A DNA stretch of 64,000 nt from Gaeumannomyces sp. JS-464. Taxonomy: Eukaryota > Ascomycota > Sordariomycetes > Magnaporthales > Magnaporthaceae. The first letter of the stretch is position 1. Each line of letters opens with the position of its first letter. The position numbers were made by a program, and so were the translations under genes. This document shows, piece after piece, positions 35,548-47,149 of this stretch. Below the pieces are notes generated by a model. It searched no databases. It saw only the letters and a program-made list of their open reading frames with translations, and was not told where the DNA came from. The stretch covers positions 2,356,001-2,420,000 of the forward strand of contig NGZR01000001.1 of NCBI GenBank assembly GCA_002197995.1, in the 5' to 3' direction.

Positions 35548-36375
35548 GAGAGAGAGAGAGTATATTTAACGTTAGTAAATCGGGATCTACCAGTCCCTGC
35601 CTCCCAAGGGGCATATGACGTGCTAGCGCTACCTAAGCTTAACACTAGGCTATATGCTGCTATCAAGGCGGCTAACAAATTAAACCCGAAGGCACACGGG
35701 GGTCGGGCCGCATTCCGGCGCTCCTTGTTAGTGAGCGGGCAATCGGCAATAGGGCGTAAGAATACGCCGGGGCGTTGTAAAGCGCTGCGGGTGGTAGTGA
35801 TGCTGTTGGCCGGCGGGTATGCCGGAAAAGGGGTAAAGCCGGGTTTGGGCGGGGGAGGGGGTTTTCGGGACCTCCCCTGGGCCCGGCCTAAAGTGCGGGG
35901 GATTAACGAGCCTACTGTTAATCCTAATAGTACAAAGGAAAAGGTTATGTATAGGCTTTTTGGGCCCTATTATTATCGTCCGGCGATAGTGTAATAATTG
36001 GTGGCTTTAACGAACGAAGCAAAAAGGGAGGGCTTTTGGAGAAGCCGTTTTTAATATCCGGGCCTATCGAAAGCCGGGGGAGGGTACGCTATAAGCCATT
36101 TGTTTTCTGCCGTTTTAGCCAACCTGCAAAATATAAGGTGAAAAGGGGATTTGTTTTTTCCGCAGCGGCACGGGTTGTCGTTTTCGTGCTGGAACTTTCG
36201 GTGGTACTAGTCGAAATCCCCGTGGCCGGTGCGTGCGGCTATTAGCCGTTGCAATACCCTCCGGTGCAGCTGCAACGCTTCGGGCGTATATTGTGGTACC
36301 GGCGGGAGGCCTATAGCCTTATACCGATCCGGAAAGTTGTCCTTAAACCATGCGTTCCGGGCGTCCCGGGCTGTT
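35548..36375 (-). mobile_element. Tad-like LINE, copy C, 3' segment
   Basis: 3' end of the full-length LINE: a (GA)n tail on plus at 35548-35560, then sequence matching copy B 32221-33060. It is interrupted at 36375 by the Gypsy LTR; the element resumes at 43661. The last 5 bases, CTGTT, are the Gypsy target site. Confidence 0.9.
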
Positions 36376-36822
36376 TGTTACAATCAAAGGCCTGCTCCTA
36401 GGGTAGGGCACCTCGGGGGTGGGAAGGACAGTATTTTTAACCCGGTTAACAGGGGAACACGTGACTTAAAAGGATAATTTAATTGCTTGCCCCAGGGGAT
36501 GCCTGGGAGCTAACTTAGGTTAACTAATGCTAAAGCCTCAGTTAAAACTACCTGAGATAGTAGGAAATCCATCCTTTATATATACGCTGCCTTTTGCCTT
36601 ATGCTGGGTTGGATTTGTGGCTTTGTTACAAATCCATAGATCCTTTTTGGATCTATTGCTTTGTTACAGATCCACAAATCCCTTTTGGATTTGTTACTTT
36701 GTTATAAATCCATAGATCCCTTTTGGTTCACGTAACTTTACGTAACCGAAGCGGGGCGGAGGCACCACCTCGGGGCCCCCTCCTACCTTGCTGTCCTAAA
36801 AGCTTGCATGCTAGTCGTAACA
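36376..36822 (-). repeat. 3' LTR of Gypsy element
   Basis: 447 bp, identical in length to 43214-43660. It contains three 38-bp tandem units (36611-36724) and a TATATA box-like string at 36578-36584. Confidence 0.96.
36611..36724. repeat. Three 38-bp tandem repeats inside the LTR
   Basis: Exactly 3 x 38 bp. Each unit begins GGATTTGT (or GGATCTAT), ends in CCCTTTT/CCTTTTT, and contains an internal palindrome (GGATTTGT ... ACAAATCC). The other LTR has the same array at 43449-43562. Confidence 0.9.
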
Positions 36823-36936
36823 TTAGGTTTCCCCTTTTAAGCTAAGTCCTTTTAGCCACGTTTTATCGCCCCGCTTTTTATTAATGGTAAATACTTTTTT
36901 TCCTTACTATCCCCCATCCCCTTTTACTTTAACAGG

Positions 36937-37404
36937 ATGTCCGGTCGGGTGCGAAAACGTCCTTTCGCAAAAAAAACCGTTAGTCGTAAAGAGCTTTTAG
37001 CGGTTATTTTCCTTAACTATTACGAAATGCCTTCCTATTCGTACTATTACGACGTTTTAAAGCGTAAAAAGTGCGACGCTTTTCCTTAGGACTCGTTTCG
37101 GTGCGTAAAGTGTTTTCGGACCAATCGCTCGGAGTGCGATATCCTAAAGCCTTTTCCTTCCGAGCTTCGAAATATCGTTACCTAATATTCCAAGTTTAAA
37201 GCTGAGTTGGAAAAGGCGGAGGAAAAAGTCCTCCGTTTTCGGAAGCAAAAACAAATGTGGCTGGAAAAGATAATGCGCGCGGTGCGTCGCGGTATTAACT
37301 CGGTGGAGGAATTAAAGCGTATCGAGCGGGAGGAGGCCGACTAGGCGGCTCGCCAAGCTGCCTTCGTGCTCCGAGCCTTTTGTGGCCCCTTCCGTTCTTT
37401 TTAA
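36937..37404 (+). pseudogene. Antisense accessory ORF of the Gypsy element
   Basis: A plus-strand frame opposite to gag-pol. It starts at ATG 36937 (MSGRVRKRPFAKKTVSRKEL), has a CVKCFRTNRSECD cysteine cluster, then a coiled-coil-like basic/acidic tract (ELEKAEEKVLRFRKQKQMW, VRRGINSVEELKRIEREEA). Three internal stops (TAG, TAA, TAG) interrupt otherwise convincing coding sequence. It lies between the end of pol and the 3' LTR. Function unknown. It may be an extra gene carried antisense by this chromovirus or a captured host fragment. Confidence 0.6.
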
Positions 37405-37521
37405 CTGGCAAGTGCCCGGGGTTAATCCTAACTTGGACCTATTTGCTCTTTTTAACCGGGGTAAGTTATAACTCTTTCCAATAATTACTTTAGGTTTTGT
37501 AACGCATTAGGCGTGGCTTTT

Positions 37522-37592
37522 AACCCAGTGGTAAAACGGTACCATTTATAATACCCACTTCGTAAGTTCCGGGTTCGTTTCCCGGCTGGGCT
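37522..37592 (+). other. tRNA-like 71-nt sequence (degenerate)
   Basis: The ends AACCCAG and CTGGGCT pair over 6 of 7 positions (one C opposite A, as after G-to-A). A T-arm-like hairpin CCGGG-TTCGTTT-CCCGG sits directly inside the 3' acceptor strand. Total length is tRNA-sized. I cannot fold a proper anticodon arm, so it is at best a decayed tRNA relic. Confidence 0.3.
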
Positions 37593-37679
37593 AAAGTTAG
37601 TCCTTTTTACGGTCGCTTTTCGTATGCCCGTCCGGGTATACGAATAAACGGCTATAGTAAGTGGCCCGCCTTTTTTGCT

Positions 37680-40600
37680 TTTGCTAACCTTCGTTTAGGA
37701 GTTTCCGTCGATACTTTTATAAAGCTTTTTAGCAGTTTTTAAGGTTAGTTCCTTTTTCTTACGTGTTTTCCTCGTGGCCGTACCCTTTCCATTTAACCAG
37801 GTACTTTTTAGGCCTGCTTTTCGGCCTATAGTTTAAAATCTTTTTAACTTCGTATTTTTATTCCGGGTCGACTTCCATTAACTCGTCGCTTTTAAAACCT
37901 AGTAGCGCTGGTTTAAATAAGGAAATATAAAAAACCGGGTGGGATTTTATAGTTGGTAATAGTTGGAGTTTATAGTTTACATCCGAAACCTTTTTTAGTA
38001 CTTTAAACGGTCCTAGTTTTTTGTAGTTTAGTTTATCGCTCGGTCGTTTTGTTTTAATATTTCGTCGAAAAAGATAAACGCTATCCCCCTTTTTAAAAGT
38101 CGGTTTTTCGATCTTTTTTTTGTTTGCTTAAATAGCTATGCGGTGCCGCAGCTTTTTTAGCTTTGCTTAAAGGTGTTTATGCAGCTTAATAAGCTTCGTT
38201 ACTTGTATTTCCGCTATTAAGGCATGTTTTCCTACCCTGGGTTCTTTATACGCTGTAAGCGTAAACCTATAGTTCGTATAAAACGGTGTGGTTTTTATGC
38301 TTTTATAAATTAAGCTGTTATAAGCGAACTAAGCCATAGGGAGTAGTTATACCCAATCGTTTTATTTGTAATTAACGTAATAACGTAAATATTGCTTTAT
38401 GGTTTAGTTCGTCCGCTTCGTTTATCCATTTGTTTGGGGGTGGTAAGTTATAAATAAGGAGTGCTTTGCTCCTAGCCTATTCGTAAGCCTTTTCCAAAAT
38501 TTGCTTGTAAATAGCTTATTTTTATTCGTAATTAGGCGGTTTAGCGTGCCGTATTCCGCTATTATATGCCTAATAAAAACGTACGTTAGCTTTGTAACGT
38601 TGTTGCTTTTTTATATAGTAGGAATAAGGCGTATTTGGTAAGCTTATTTACTATTACCAATATATTATCGTATTTTACTTTAGTTAACGGTTTTTTAAAT
38701 TGGGGAAATTTGATAACGAAATTTATAGTAACTTTTTGCTATGCTCCATTCGGCGTTGGCAAAGGTTGCAATAACCCGTACGGTTTATGCTTGTTAGGTT
38801 TGTTTTTAGCATAACTTTCGCAATCCTTTATTGCGTTTTATATTTCGGCTTGGGTTTTTGTAAACCCGTGGTATTGTTATAACCGTTTCCACGTTTTTTT
38901 ACGCTTTGGTAGCCGTATGCCAGCTGGCTGTAAATTTGTTGGATTTTTTTTAAGGTTTAAACTTTTCCCTATCGGACCGTTTTAACGAAAATCCTTTATG
39001 CCGGGACCAAAAATCCGTTTGGTCCTTTTGCTAGGATTACTTATATTTTTTTAGGTATTGCAATTTAATGGTTCGGTCGTTAGCTTAAGGCATCCGCCCG
39101 GTCGTTTTCCGACCTTTTCCGGTACTCGATCTAAATGTCGTAGTTTTGCAAAAACTCGCTCCAACGGATTTGCCGTTTGTTTAGGTTTTTGCTTATAGTA
39201 AAGTGCGTTAGGTTTTTATAATTTATGTACATTATAACCTAATGCTTAGTTTTACAAAAATGTGGCCGCCACTTTTCGAATGCTTAAATGATCGCCAAAA
39301 GTTTTTTTATCGTGGATTTGGTAATTTAACTTAGGTTTATTTAACTTTTGCGAAAAGAACGCATAAAAGTGCAACCGTTTTTGGTCGTTTCGTTATTTAA
39401 ATTAACCGCCGATCGCGTAATTTAACGCGTTGGTTTTAACTTTAAAAGGTTTTTTTAGGTCCGGAAGTGCTAATATTGGTTTTTTTAATACGGCGTTCCG
39501 TAATTGCTTAAAGGCTTTTTGTTTTTACCTTCCCCAATGGAATTGGTGGTTGTTTTTGGTAAAATTCGTAAATAGTATAGGATTTTGCTATAACCACGGA
39601 TAAACCGTTTGTAAAAGTTTAAAAATCCTAAAAACTTTTATACTTTCGTAACGTTTTTAAATATAAGCCATTTTTTAACTTTTTTAAGCTTTTTAGGGTT
39701 TATATAAACCTGTTTAAATGTAATTACGAACCTTAAAAAAGCGACTTTTTGCGAATGCCATTTGCACTTTTTTGGTTTAATAAAGAGTTTTGCGTTTAGC
39801 AGCTTTTAAAGCATTTTATATACGTGCCTGCTATATTTTTCCATTGTTTCCGAGAAAATTAAAATATCGTCCAAATACGCGAGGACGAAAACGTTAAAGT
39901 ATTCGCGTAACATATGGTTAATTATCTTTTAAAACGTGGCTAATGCGTTAATAAGCCCAAAGGTTATTACTAAAAATTTGTAACATTTAAGCCTGGTTTT
40001 AAAAGCCGTAAGCCACTTTTGGCCTTTTTTAATCCGTATTAAGCTATAAGCTTTTCGTAGGTTTAAAACCGTAAAATACTGGGCTTTGCCGAGCTTATCG
40101 CGCAATTTATCGATAAAAAGCATAAAATACCGATTTTTAATAATAACCTCGTTTAGCGGTCGGTAATTAATGCATATTCGCTCCGTTCCGTTTTTCTTTT
40201 TTTCCATAAAATCCTATGTTTTATTGGAAAATCGAAAGGTTTAATGTGTTCCTTCCGTAGGTTTTTTTCCAATTGTTTTTTTAACACCTTTTATTGCCGA
40301 GGGTTAACCTGGTACAGCTTTTGGTATTTAAACTGCGTATTTGGTTTAAATTTAATTTTAAAATCGAACGGTTTATATTTAAAAAGCACCGTTTTTAGGT
40401 TTTTCCTAAATAGTTTTTCGTATTTGTGGTATTTTTCCGGAATATTCGCGAGCCGTTTTTTAGTATTAGTTGGGTTATTTTAATCGCTTTCCGTTTTGGA
40501 TAGTCGCGTATTTGTCGATGCTAAATGCAGGGGTAAACTGCCAAGTTCTGCCACCGTTGTAACCTTTTTTCGTTGCTTTTTATGCTTACGGTTTAAAGTT

Positions 40601-41640
40601 TATAACTAATAAATTGTTTTAGTTATTTGTGGCTTCCCTTATTAAACCTAGCCAGTGGTCCAATTTATCCGTAAATTATTTTTCCTAAGCCAAAGGATTT
40701 CGAAAATTACGTTTCCTTTTCTTATATTTAGTTTATTTAGTATAATAGTAACGTTTTCCCCATTTCGGGTGCGTAATATTATTAGTTATATCTTTCGGTC
40801 GATCCATTTTTTATTATAAGCGATAGGTATTCCTTTAACCGTTTTTAGTTAGTACGGTTGGTATTTCCGCTTTATAGGAATCCCATACCGTTTAACCGCT
40901 TATAGCGATATATAATTGCTTTATGCTCCGCAATCGATTATTACCTTAACCTTTTTCCTTTAATATTTTATCCGAAACGTTAATAGGTTGTATGGTTAAT
41001 TCGATTTTGCTATTGCGAAGGTTTTTATTAGGTTTCCTTTCCTTCCACTCCGTGCCTTCCGTTTGGGTGGTTTTTTTAGTTTTTTAATAAGGGGAATAAA
41101 TACCGTACGTTTGTCCTTTTGTCCGGGTTAAACGGGACGTACGCTTACGTAAACCCCCAATGCTAAGCTTCCGCCTTTTATGCCATATGTTTTTTGCATT
41201 TCGTAATTTTGCATTTCCTTTAATCGAATACCCTAGTAACGCATAGCATCGGATACCGTTCGCTGGGTTTAAAAATTGCGGTAAACTTACCGATCCGGGT
41301 TGGTTCCCACCGTGGCAATTGGAATGCTAAACGGGGCTTAATTTTGGGCTTATTCCCCGACTTTTATGGAAAAAGTCGTATTTAAGCTTAGGTCGTAAGT
41401 GGAATTTGCACTTTCCGTGGATGCATTTTGCCTAAAAAAGGTACAAATGTTTGGGGTATTTCATATTAACGCTAAGGTGGTCCTCGGGTTTTAGCGTAGC
41501 TTTATTCGGCTCGCTTATATCGTCGGACCGGTAGCTAGCGTATTTAACTTCCTGCTAATCGTTAAACTATAATAGGGGTTAGCCGTTATTTCCGTTCGCC
41601 GGGGTAGCGTAATATAACGGGCCAATTTAAGTGTTTTAAA
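37680..41640 (-). pseudogene. Gypsy pol remnant with C-terminal chromodomain
   Basis: RT is partly open at 40207-39929 (INYRPLNEVIIKNRYFMLFI, then QYFTVLNLRKAYSLIRIK). The palm motif FVLAYLDDILIFSET near 39840-39890 keeps YLDD. RNase H pieces lie near 39350-39480. The integrase end contains VYLFRRNIKTKRPSDKLNYK and HPVFYISLFKPALLGFK (about 37900-38110). The chromodomain KKYLVKWKGYGHEENT (37762-37822) follows, where the next Trp codon reads as a stop. Known role of such chromodomains: steering integration to heterochromatin. Several stops inactivate it. Confidence 0.92.
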
Positions 41641-43205
41641 ATTTTAACGTTCCAAAAACACGCCGAGATATTAAAGGGCGTAAAAGCGTACTGGTTTTTC
41701 CAGCTCGCCTGCTTTTCGCGGACTATAAGTACAAAGGTTCCGCTATTTAGGCTTTTCGCGCGTTCCCAAAACTCGGCCGTTTCGAAGTTTTAACCATTTC
41801 GGTTCATTTTAGCGTCGGTATTAAAGTTTTCCAACTTTCGAAAAAGGTGTGTTTAGCTTAAAAGCTTTTTTCGGGCTTTTTTTTTTCCGAACCATTTGCT
41901 AAGGTTGCCCCTTTTTAAGTTTTACGAAAAGCGGCGTCGTTTTCTTTTAAGTTCGTAAACCCGAAAGCGACGCGTTATTTTCCCTTACTATCGTACTTAA
42001 ACCTCGTTGTTTTAAATATGCAAACGCTTTGTAATTTTCGAGGGTATTATCCAATAGCCTTTTTATTAAATTGGTATATGGTGCACGATTTGTCGTAGCA
42101 GCACGTTTAATTAAACGTTTTTTCGGGGCATAGCCCTTCCCGTGTCGGGTTTCCCTACGCCCGCTAAAGGTTCGCTATTTAGCGGTTATTATTCCGCTAA
42201 AAGCAATTGGCTTTTATGTGGCCAGTTTAGCCGCATTTAAAACATTTCCCGTTTTTCGGGTTTTATTTTTGCTTTTTTTGCTGCCTTTATTACTAGTAAG
42301 CGGCTTTCGCACTAAGGTTTATAAAGCTTAGGTGCGTCCTATAAACCGTAATAGGTTATTATTTGGCTTTTTTTTGGTTAGCCTTATTGTTTTATGCCAC
42401 ACTTTTAAAACTATATCCCTTTTTTTTTGTTATCGTTCGTATAGTTTATCGCTAATGCGAACCGCGTCCTTAACGTAATTCGTGAAAAACTTTGGGCGAT
42501 TTTGCTTTGCGAGTTTATCCTTTACGTTTTCGCGTAATCCGTTGTAAAAATGCAGCATTAACGTAGCGTCGTTTTAGCTAAGCTTAATGCTAATTCGTTA
42601 AAAGTCCGCTGCGTATTTAGCTGCAAGCCCTCGCTATTTAAAAGTTAGCAAATTTCTTTCGGCGATTCGGGTTTCGTCGATTATTCCGAACACCTTTCCG
42701 ACATTTTCCCCGAAAGTTTCGAAGCTAGCGAAAATAAGCTTGGTAGCTTTTTGGCTATCTTTATATCCTTTAAGGTAATCGCTTTAGGTCGGCTAAAACC
42801 ACTTTTTCACTTTGCCGTTTAGCCTAATGGTAACGTAAGCAACCTTTTGTTCCTCGCTTACGAACTGCTGTTCGTAAAACTTAAAATAGCTTTTGCATTC
42901 GGTAAAAAACGTTTTAAGCTTGCCGTCCTCCCTTTCGTAAAAGTCCGGGGACGGGAACTTATACGTTCGGATTGCGATGGGTGCTTTAAAGGTTGCTAAC
43001 TTCGCAATAAGCTGCTTTACCTCGTCCTAGCCTTTGGCGATTTTAACCGTTATAAATTTAAAAAGGTTAACCGTATTAGCGGCTTTGCCGAGGTCGTATT
43101 TAACACCATTAAAGGTAAAAACCGTGGTTTTTTCCTCCTTAGGCTTTTTGCTGCTGCTTACTATGGTTACGTTGTCCTTCTTTCGACGAGGTACTAAATA
43201 GGATT
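41640..43205 (-). pseudogene. Gypsy gag remnant
   Basis: Starts just inside the 5' LTR. In the minus frame it reads KDNVTIVSSSKKPKEEKTT, then the Gag core TYKFPSPDFYEREDGKLKTF, FTECKSYFKFYEQQFVSEEQ and KVAYVTIRLNGKVKKWF, typical of retrotransposon Gag of fungal chromoviruses. A degraded zinc-knuckle region follows near 42230 and a protease-type segment near 41550. Interrupted by stops, mostly at former Gln/Trp codons. Confidence 0.85.
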
Positions 43206-43213
43206 AGTTAAAA

Positions 43214-43660
43214 TGTTATAATTAAGGGTTTACTCCTAGGGTAAAGCATTTCGGAGGTAGGGAGGATAATATTTTTAACCCGGTTAACAAGGGAACACGT
43301 AATTTAAAAGGATAATTTAATTGTTTGCCCTAGGGGATGCCTAAAAGCTAACTTAGGTTAATTAATACCGAAGCTTTAGTTAAAGCTACTTAAAACAGTA
43401 AAAAATCCATCCTTTATATATACGCTGCCTTTTACCTTATGCTGGGTTGGATTTGTGGCTTTATTATAAATTTATAAATCCTTTTTGGATTTGTTACTTT
43501 GTTATAAATCCACAAATCCCTTTTGGATTTATTGCTTTGTTATAAATCTATAAATCCCTTTTGGTTTACGTAACTTTACGTAACCGAAGCGGGGCGGAAG
43601 TACCACTTTGGGGCCCCCTCCTGCCTTGCTGTCCTGGAGGCTTGCATGCTGGTCGTAACA
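43214..43660 (-). repeat. 5' LTR of Gypsy element
   Basis: 447 bp. Compared with the 3' LTR it carries many extra C-to-T and G-to-A differences in its left two thirds (e.g. TGTTATAATTAAGGG versus TGTTACAATCAAAGG). The two LTRs have therefore been mutated unequally. Confidence 0.95.
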
Positions 43661-43699
43661 TTGTTTTCCGGGCCAAAGCCTTTACTCCCGCCACCGCTG

Positions 43700-46600
43700 G
43701 TTTGGCGTATCGGGGGATCGGGAGGGCCGTACTTAACTTTGCTTCGGTATCGGCCTCTTCGTTCCCGGGGATTCCCGTATGCCTCGGGAACTAACGAACG
43801 TGTATTTGGTATTTGTTTATAAGTAATAAACCTTTTTAAAAGCCTTTTGTAAACTATTAAAGGCCGTACTTAAAAAGCCGTTAGCCGCCGAAGTGTTATC
43901 GAGGCATAAGTGGAAAGTGCAGTTGCGAAAGCTTTAAACGGCTTTACGGAAGCCCATTCGGGCCCCCTCCGCTTCGCCGTCGAATACTTCCGCCGGATGC
44001 GCTAACCGGCCGTGCCCGGAAAGTTTGCGTTGGCCGGTTTGGTATATTACCCAGCCGTATCCAACTGCCCCGTTTTTTGCTTTAAACCCGTCGCTATATA
44101 TTATAACGTCGGTAAGTGGGAAGGTGCGAAGCTACGCCATAAAAGCTTTTGCGGCTGCGGGCTTTTCTTATGTGGCCCTCGTAAGCCCCGTATATTTATA
44201 AGGGACGTAAGCCGGGCGAGTGCAAGCCGGAAGGAGTTCGGCCGTCCTTTGCAGCGAGGTCGCAAGCTTGCCGGGCAAGCCTGCCTTGGGCCCTCGGGCG
44301 TTAAAAGCCGGCCTAGCCGTTGCGGCTAAGGGGTAATCTTTCGGTACCGTATTTATACGGGCCGCGAAACGGAGGCGGGCTTGTTTTAAAAGCGCCTAGG
44401 CGCTTGAAATGCCGGATTCGTAATGCAAGGCGTTTATCGGTGCGGTTTTCCAAGCCGGAACCACTGCCCGGAAGGACGCGGTTAAAGCTTTGTCCACCCG
44501 TTCGATTAAATGGCTTTAGCGGATAAATTGCTATTGTGCTGGTTTATACGGGTATGGTTTGGTTTTGCCCCTATACCACACCTCGGCCTCGTATAAAGCC
44601 GTAAAGATTATAACCGTTATAACGGCTTTGTGTACCGAATATGCCGGTATTCCTCTTATCGAATTCGTAAGCCTTTGGAGGTGGTTGGTAACGCTTTAAG
44701 CTTTTGCAGCCCTGTTATCCACGTGGGCTTTAAAATTAAGCTTTTGGTCGAAAAGAACCCTTAACCACCGTAAAGCTTTTATAGCTTATTGTATGGTAAG
44801 GCCTTCCGCCGTAACCGCCGAAAATGTGGGATTTTTCCGCTTAAAAAAGTGCATAAGCTCGCATTTCCCCGGGTCGAAAGCCACTTTATTAGCCCTTCCT
44901 TAGCGGAGGATTTCCGTTACCGTTGCCCTTGCTTTACGAAAGCATTCCTCCGAAATGCTACCCGTTACGCAAATGCTTATATCGTTCGCGTATTCGTACT
45001 TAACCGCTTTTGCTTTAGGTAGGATTTCGGCCATATATAGCATAAATAAAACTGGTAACGCCGGTAACCCTTGGGGTAACCCGCAGTTCGGAGGAAAAGG
45101 GGGTGCCGTAGCGTCCTCCAAACGCATTTTAACCACCTTGTTTTTTGCAAATGATAATACCCATCGTATTAACGTTGGATTTTAGCCTTGGTTTAGGAGC
45201 CTTCGAAGGAGCTTCCGGCGGAGTACGGCGTCGAAAGCCCCTTGTATATCCATAGTAACGAGGGCGGCCGTTTTATACTTTTGGAAGGCCCGTTCCACCT
45301 CGTGGGTTACGCATGCCGTTAAATCGATAGCGGCCTTTTTCGGGTAGCCCCGGCGTGTTGCGGGGTTATAAGCCCGTATTATAGTGCGAGGAACGCCATT
45401 CGCGAAGCTACCAGCCGCTCCAGCCCTTTCCCTAAGCACGGGAGCAAAGCTATCGGGCGGTAGGATTTTAGGTCCGTTATATCCGTTTTATTTAGCTTTT
45501 TAGCATAACCACTTCCGCTATACGGAAAGGGCCCGGGTAATGCCCGGCTTTAAAGCAGGCTTCGAAAAAAGCCCTAACGTATTCCCCTATTGCCGGCTAA
45601 GCCGCTGTAAGCAGTTTAACCGTTAAGAAGTCGACGCTTAGGGCCGTGTTTGCCGTGCCGACGGTGCACTTTCGGCATTCCTCCAGGGGACGTGGGGTCC
45701 CACGGGATTTGTGCGGTCCTTTGGGTAGCCCCTTGCTATAACGGGTCCTTTTGTAAGTCGTCTCCGCCGTAAACCTACGGAGGATTTGCGACCCAATGTT
45801 TCCGCTTTATCCCTGGGGCTATTATAAACTCCCCGTCGATATTTAACGGGGGAAGCCGTATAGCGGGTGTAAGTTTATGCCATTTTACAGCACGGTATAG
45901 CGCTTTCGAGGAATCCACTTTTTTCAGCACGCTGGCCTAATGCTATCTTTTAGCCGTCCGAACCGTTGTTTTTAAAGCACGGGCTTCGGCCGTAAAAGGC
46001 CCGCCGTTTCCCATAGCTTTTGCGAGGTTCCGTTGGGCGTTGGCGCACTTTTCGTTCCATTAAGGTTGGCCTTTTCTTTTGGCTTTAGGCCCCCGGCCGA
46101 AGGCTATTAGCGTATTTTTTAGCAGGTTTGTTAATGCCTCAGCCGTTTTATCCAGGTATCCGTAATGCCTGGATTTACAAATGGCGGCAAGCTGCCCCCC
46201 CGTTGCTACCGCGTTTGCGAATATCGGTAGTTTATCGTTTGGTAGCGTAACGCGCCGGCAGTTCGGAACGGAGTTATTAGGTTTAAGGACCTCGATCCGT
46301 ATTAAGCGGTGGTCCGAATCGGTTGCTAGCGAAGGGTCGATTTCCGCTATTGCCAAAAGGGCGTTAGAAAAGGTAAGATCCAAAACGCCCCCGTCGTTAT
46401 GCGTAGGTTGGTTTGGGTCGGTAAGTAGGAGGAGGTTATAGGTATTAGCCCATTGGGCTATATCTTAACCCCTATTTTTATTACCCCTAACCGGATCCTA
46501 CGCCGGGGACTTTGCGTTAAAGTTCCCAGCTATAATGCATTTTGCCGTTGGGCGCTAACGTAGTAAAAGGTTTAACGAGGGTTTTAAAGGGTTTTTTAAA

Positions 46601-46880
46601 GGCTTATATACGTTAACGAAAGTGCACCCGGCGACGGTAAGCCAAAGGATGTCCCGGGTGTTGCTTACCGGCCGGTCCGTTACGGGCCGAAGCCCCGGGT
46701 CTTTCCGTACGTAAGTTATTACCCGAGGCTTAGTTTAATAATCGTGCTAGCTATTTACCGGAGTAAATAGCTTATATAACGGGTAGGTGCAAAGCATAAG
46801 CTTCCCTTTTTACGCGTTAGGGGCTCCTGCATTAGCACCACGTCGATATTTTAGCTTTAAAATAGTTGGAGTAAAGTAGC
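43700..46880 (-). pseudogene. LINE ORF2 (endonuclease, RT, RNase H), copy C
   Basis: The apurinic-type endonuclease starts near 46860 (VVLMQEPLT reading) and ends with LDLTFSNALLAIAEIDPSLA and TDSDHRLIRIEVL (46383-46300), the conserved SDH motif. RT carries AALVTMDIQGAFDAVLRRK (about 45260) and GLPQGLPALPVLFMLYMAEI (about 45060), then the palm, where YADD reads YAND (44981-44992), a G-to-A change from copy B. RNase H is near 44050-43930 (VIYQTG...HPAEVFDGEAEGA). Stops and frameshifts throughout. Confidence 0.88.
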
Positions 46881-47149
46881 CCCCGCTTCCCAGCTACGTC
46901 GTACGTTCGCTTAGGCGGCGGTTAAAGCACGGCGTTCGGGGCGAAGCCCCGGGCGCCGGGCCCTATTACCATACGTTTGTTGTATCCGGTTGGCTGCTGG
47001 CATACGTAAAAGCGGCGTTAATGTATTGGGGGCTTTGGCCCTAAGGTTGTTGGCCGGCGGTACCGTCGGTTTCCTCCAAGAGGTTTCCGGTTATTTTAAT
47101 AGCCCTTTCGAGCTCGGGGAGGTCCAGTTCCATATCCGCTAGTACTTCG

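Larger units (their letters stand above)
36376..43660 (-). mobile_element. Chromodomain Ty3/Gypsy retrotransposon inserted in LINE copy C
   Basis: 7285-bp element with two 447-bp LTRs starting TGTTA and ending GTAACA. It is inserted in LINE copy C with target duplication CTGTT (36371-36375) / TTGTT (43661-43665). Coding is on the minus strand, Gag to Pol in Gypsy order (protease-RT-RNase H-integrase) with a C-terminal chromodomain. The plus-strand sequence at 36826-36838 (GTTTCCCCTTTT region) is the polypurine tract next to the 3' LTR. Confidence 0.96.
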
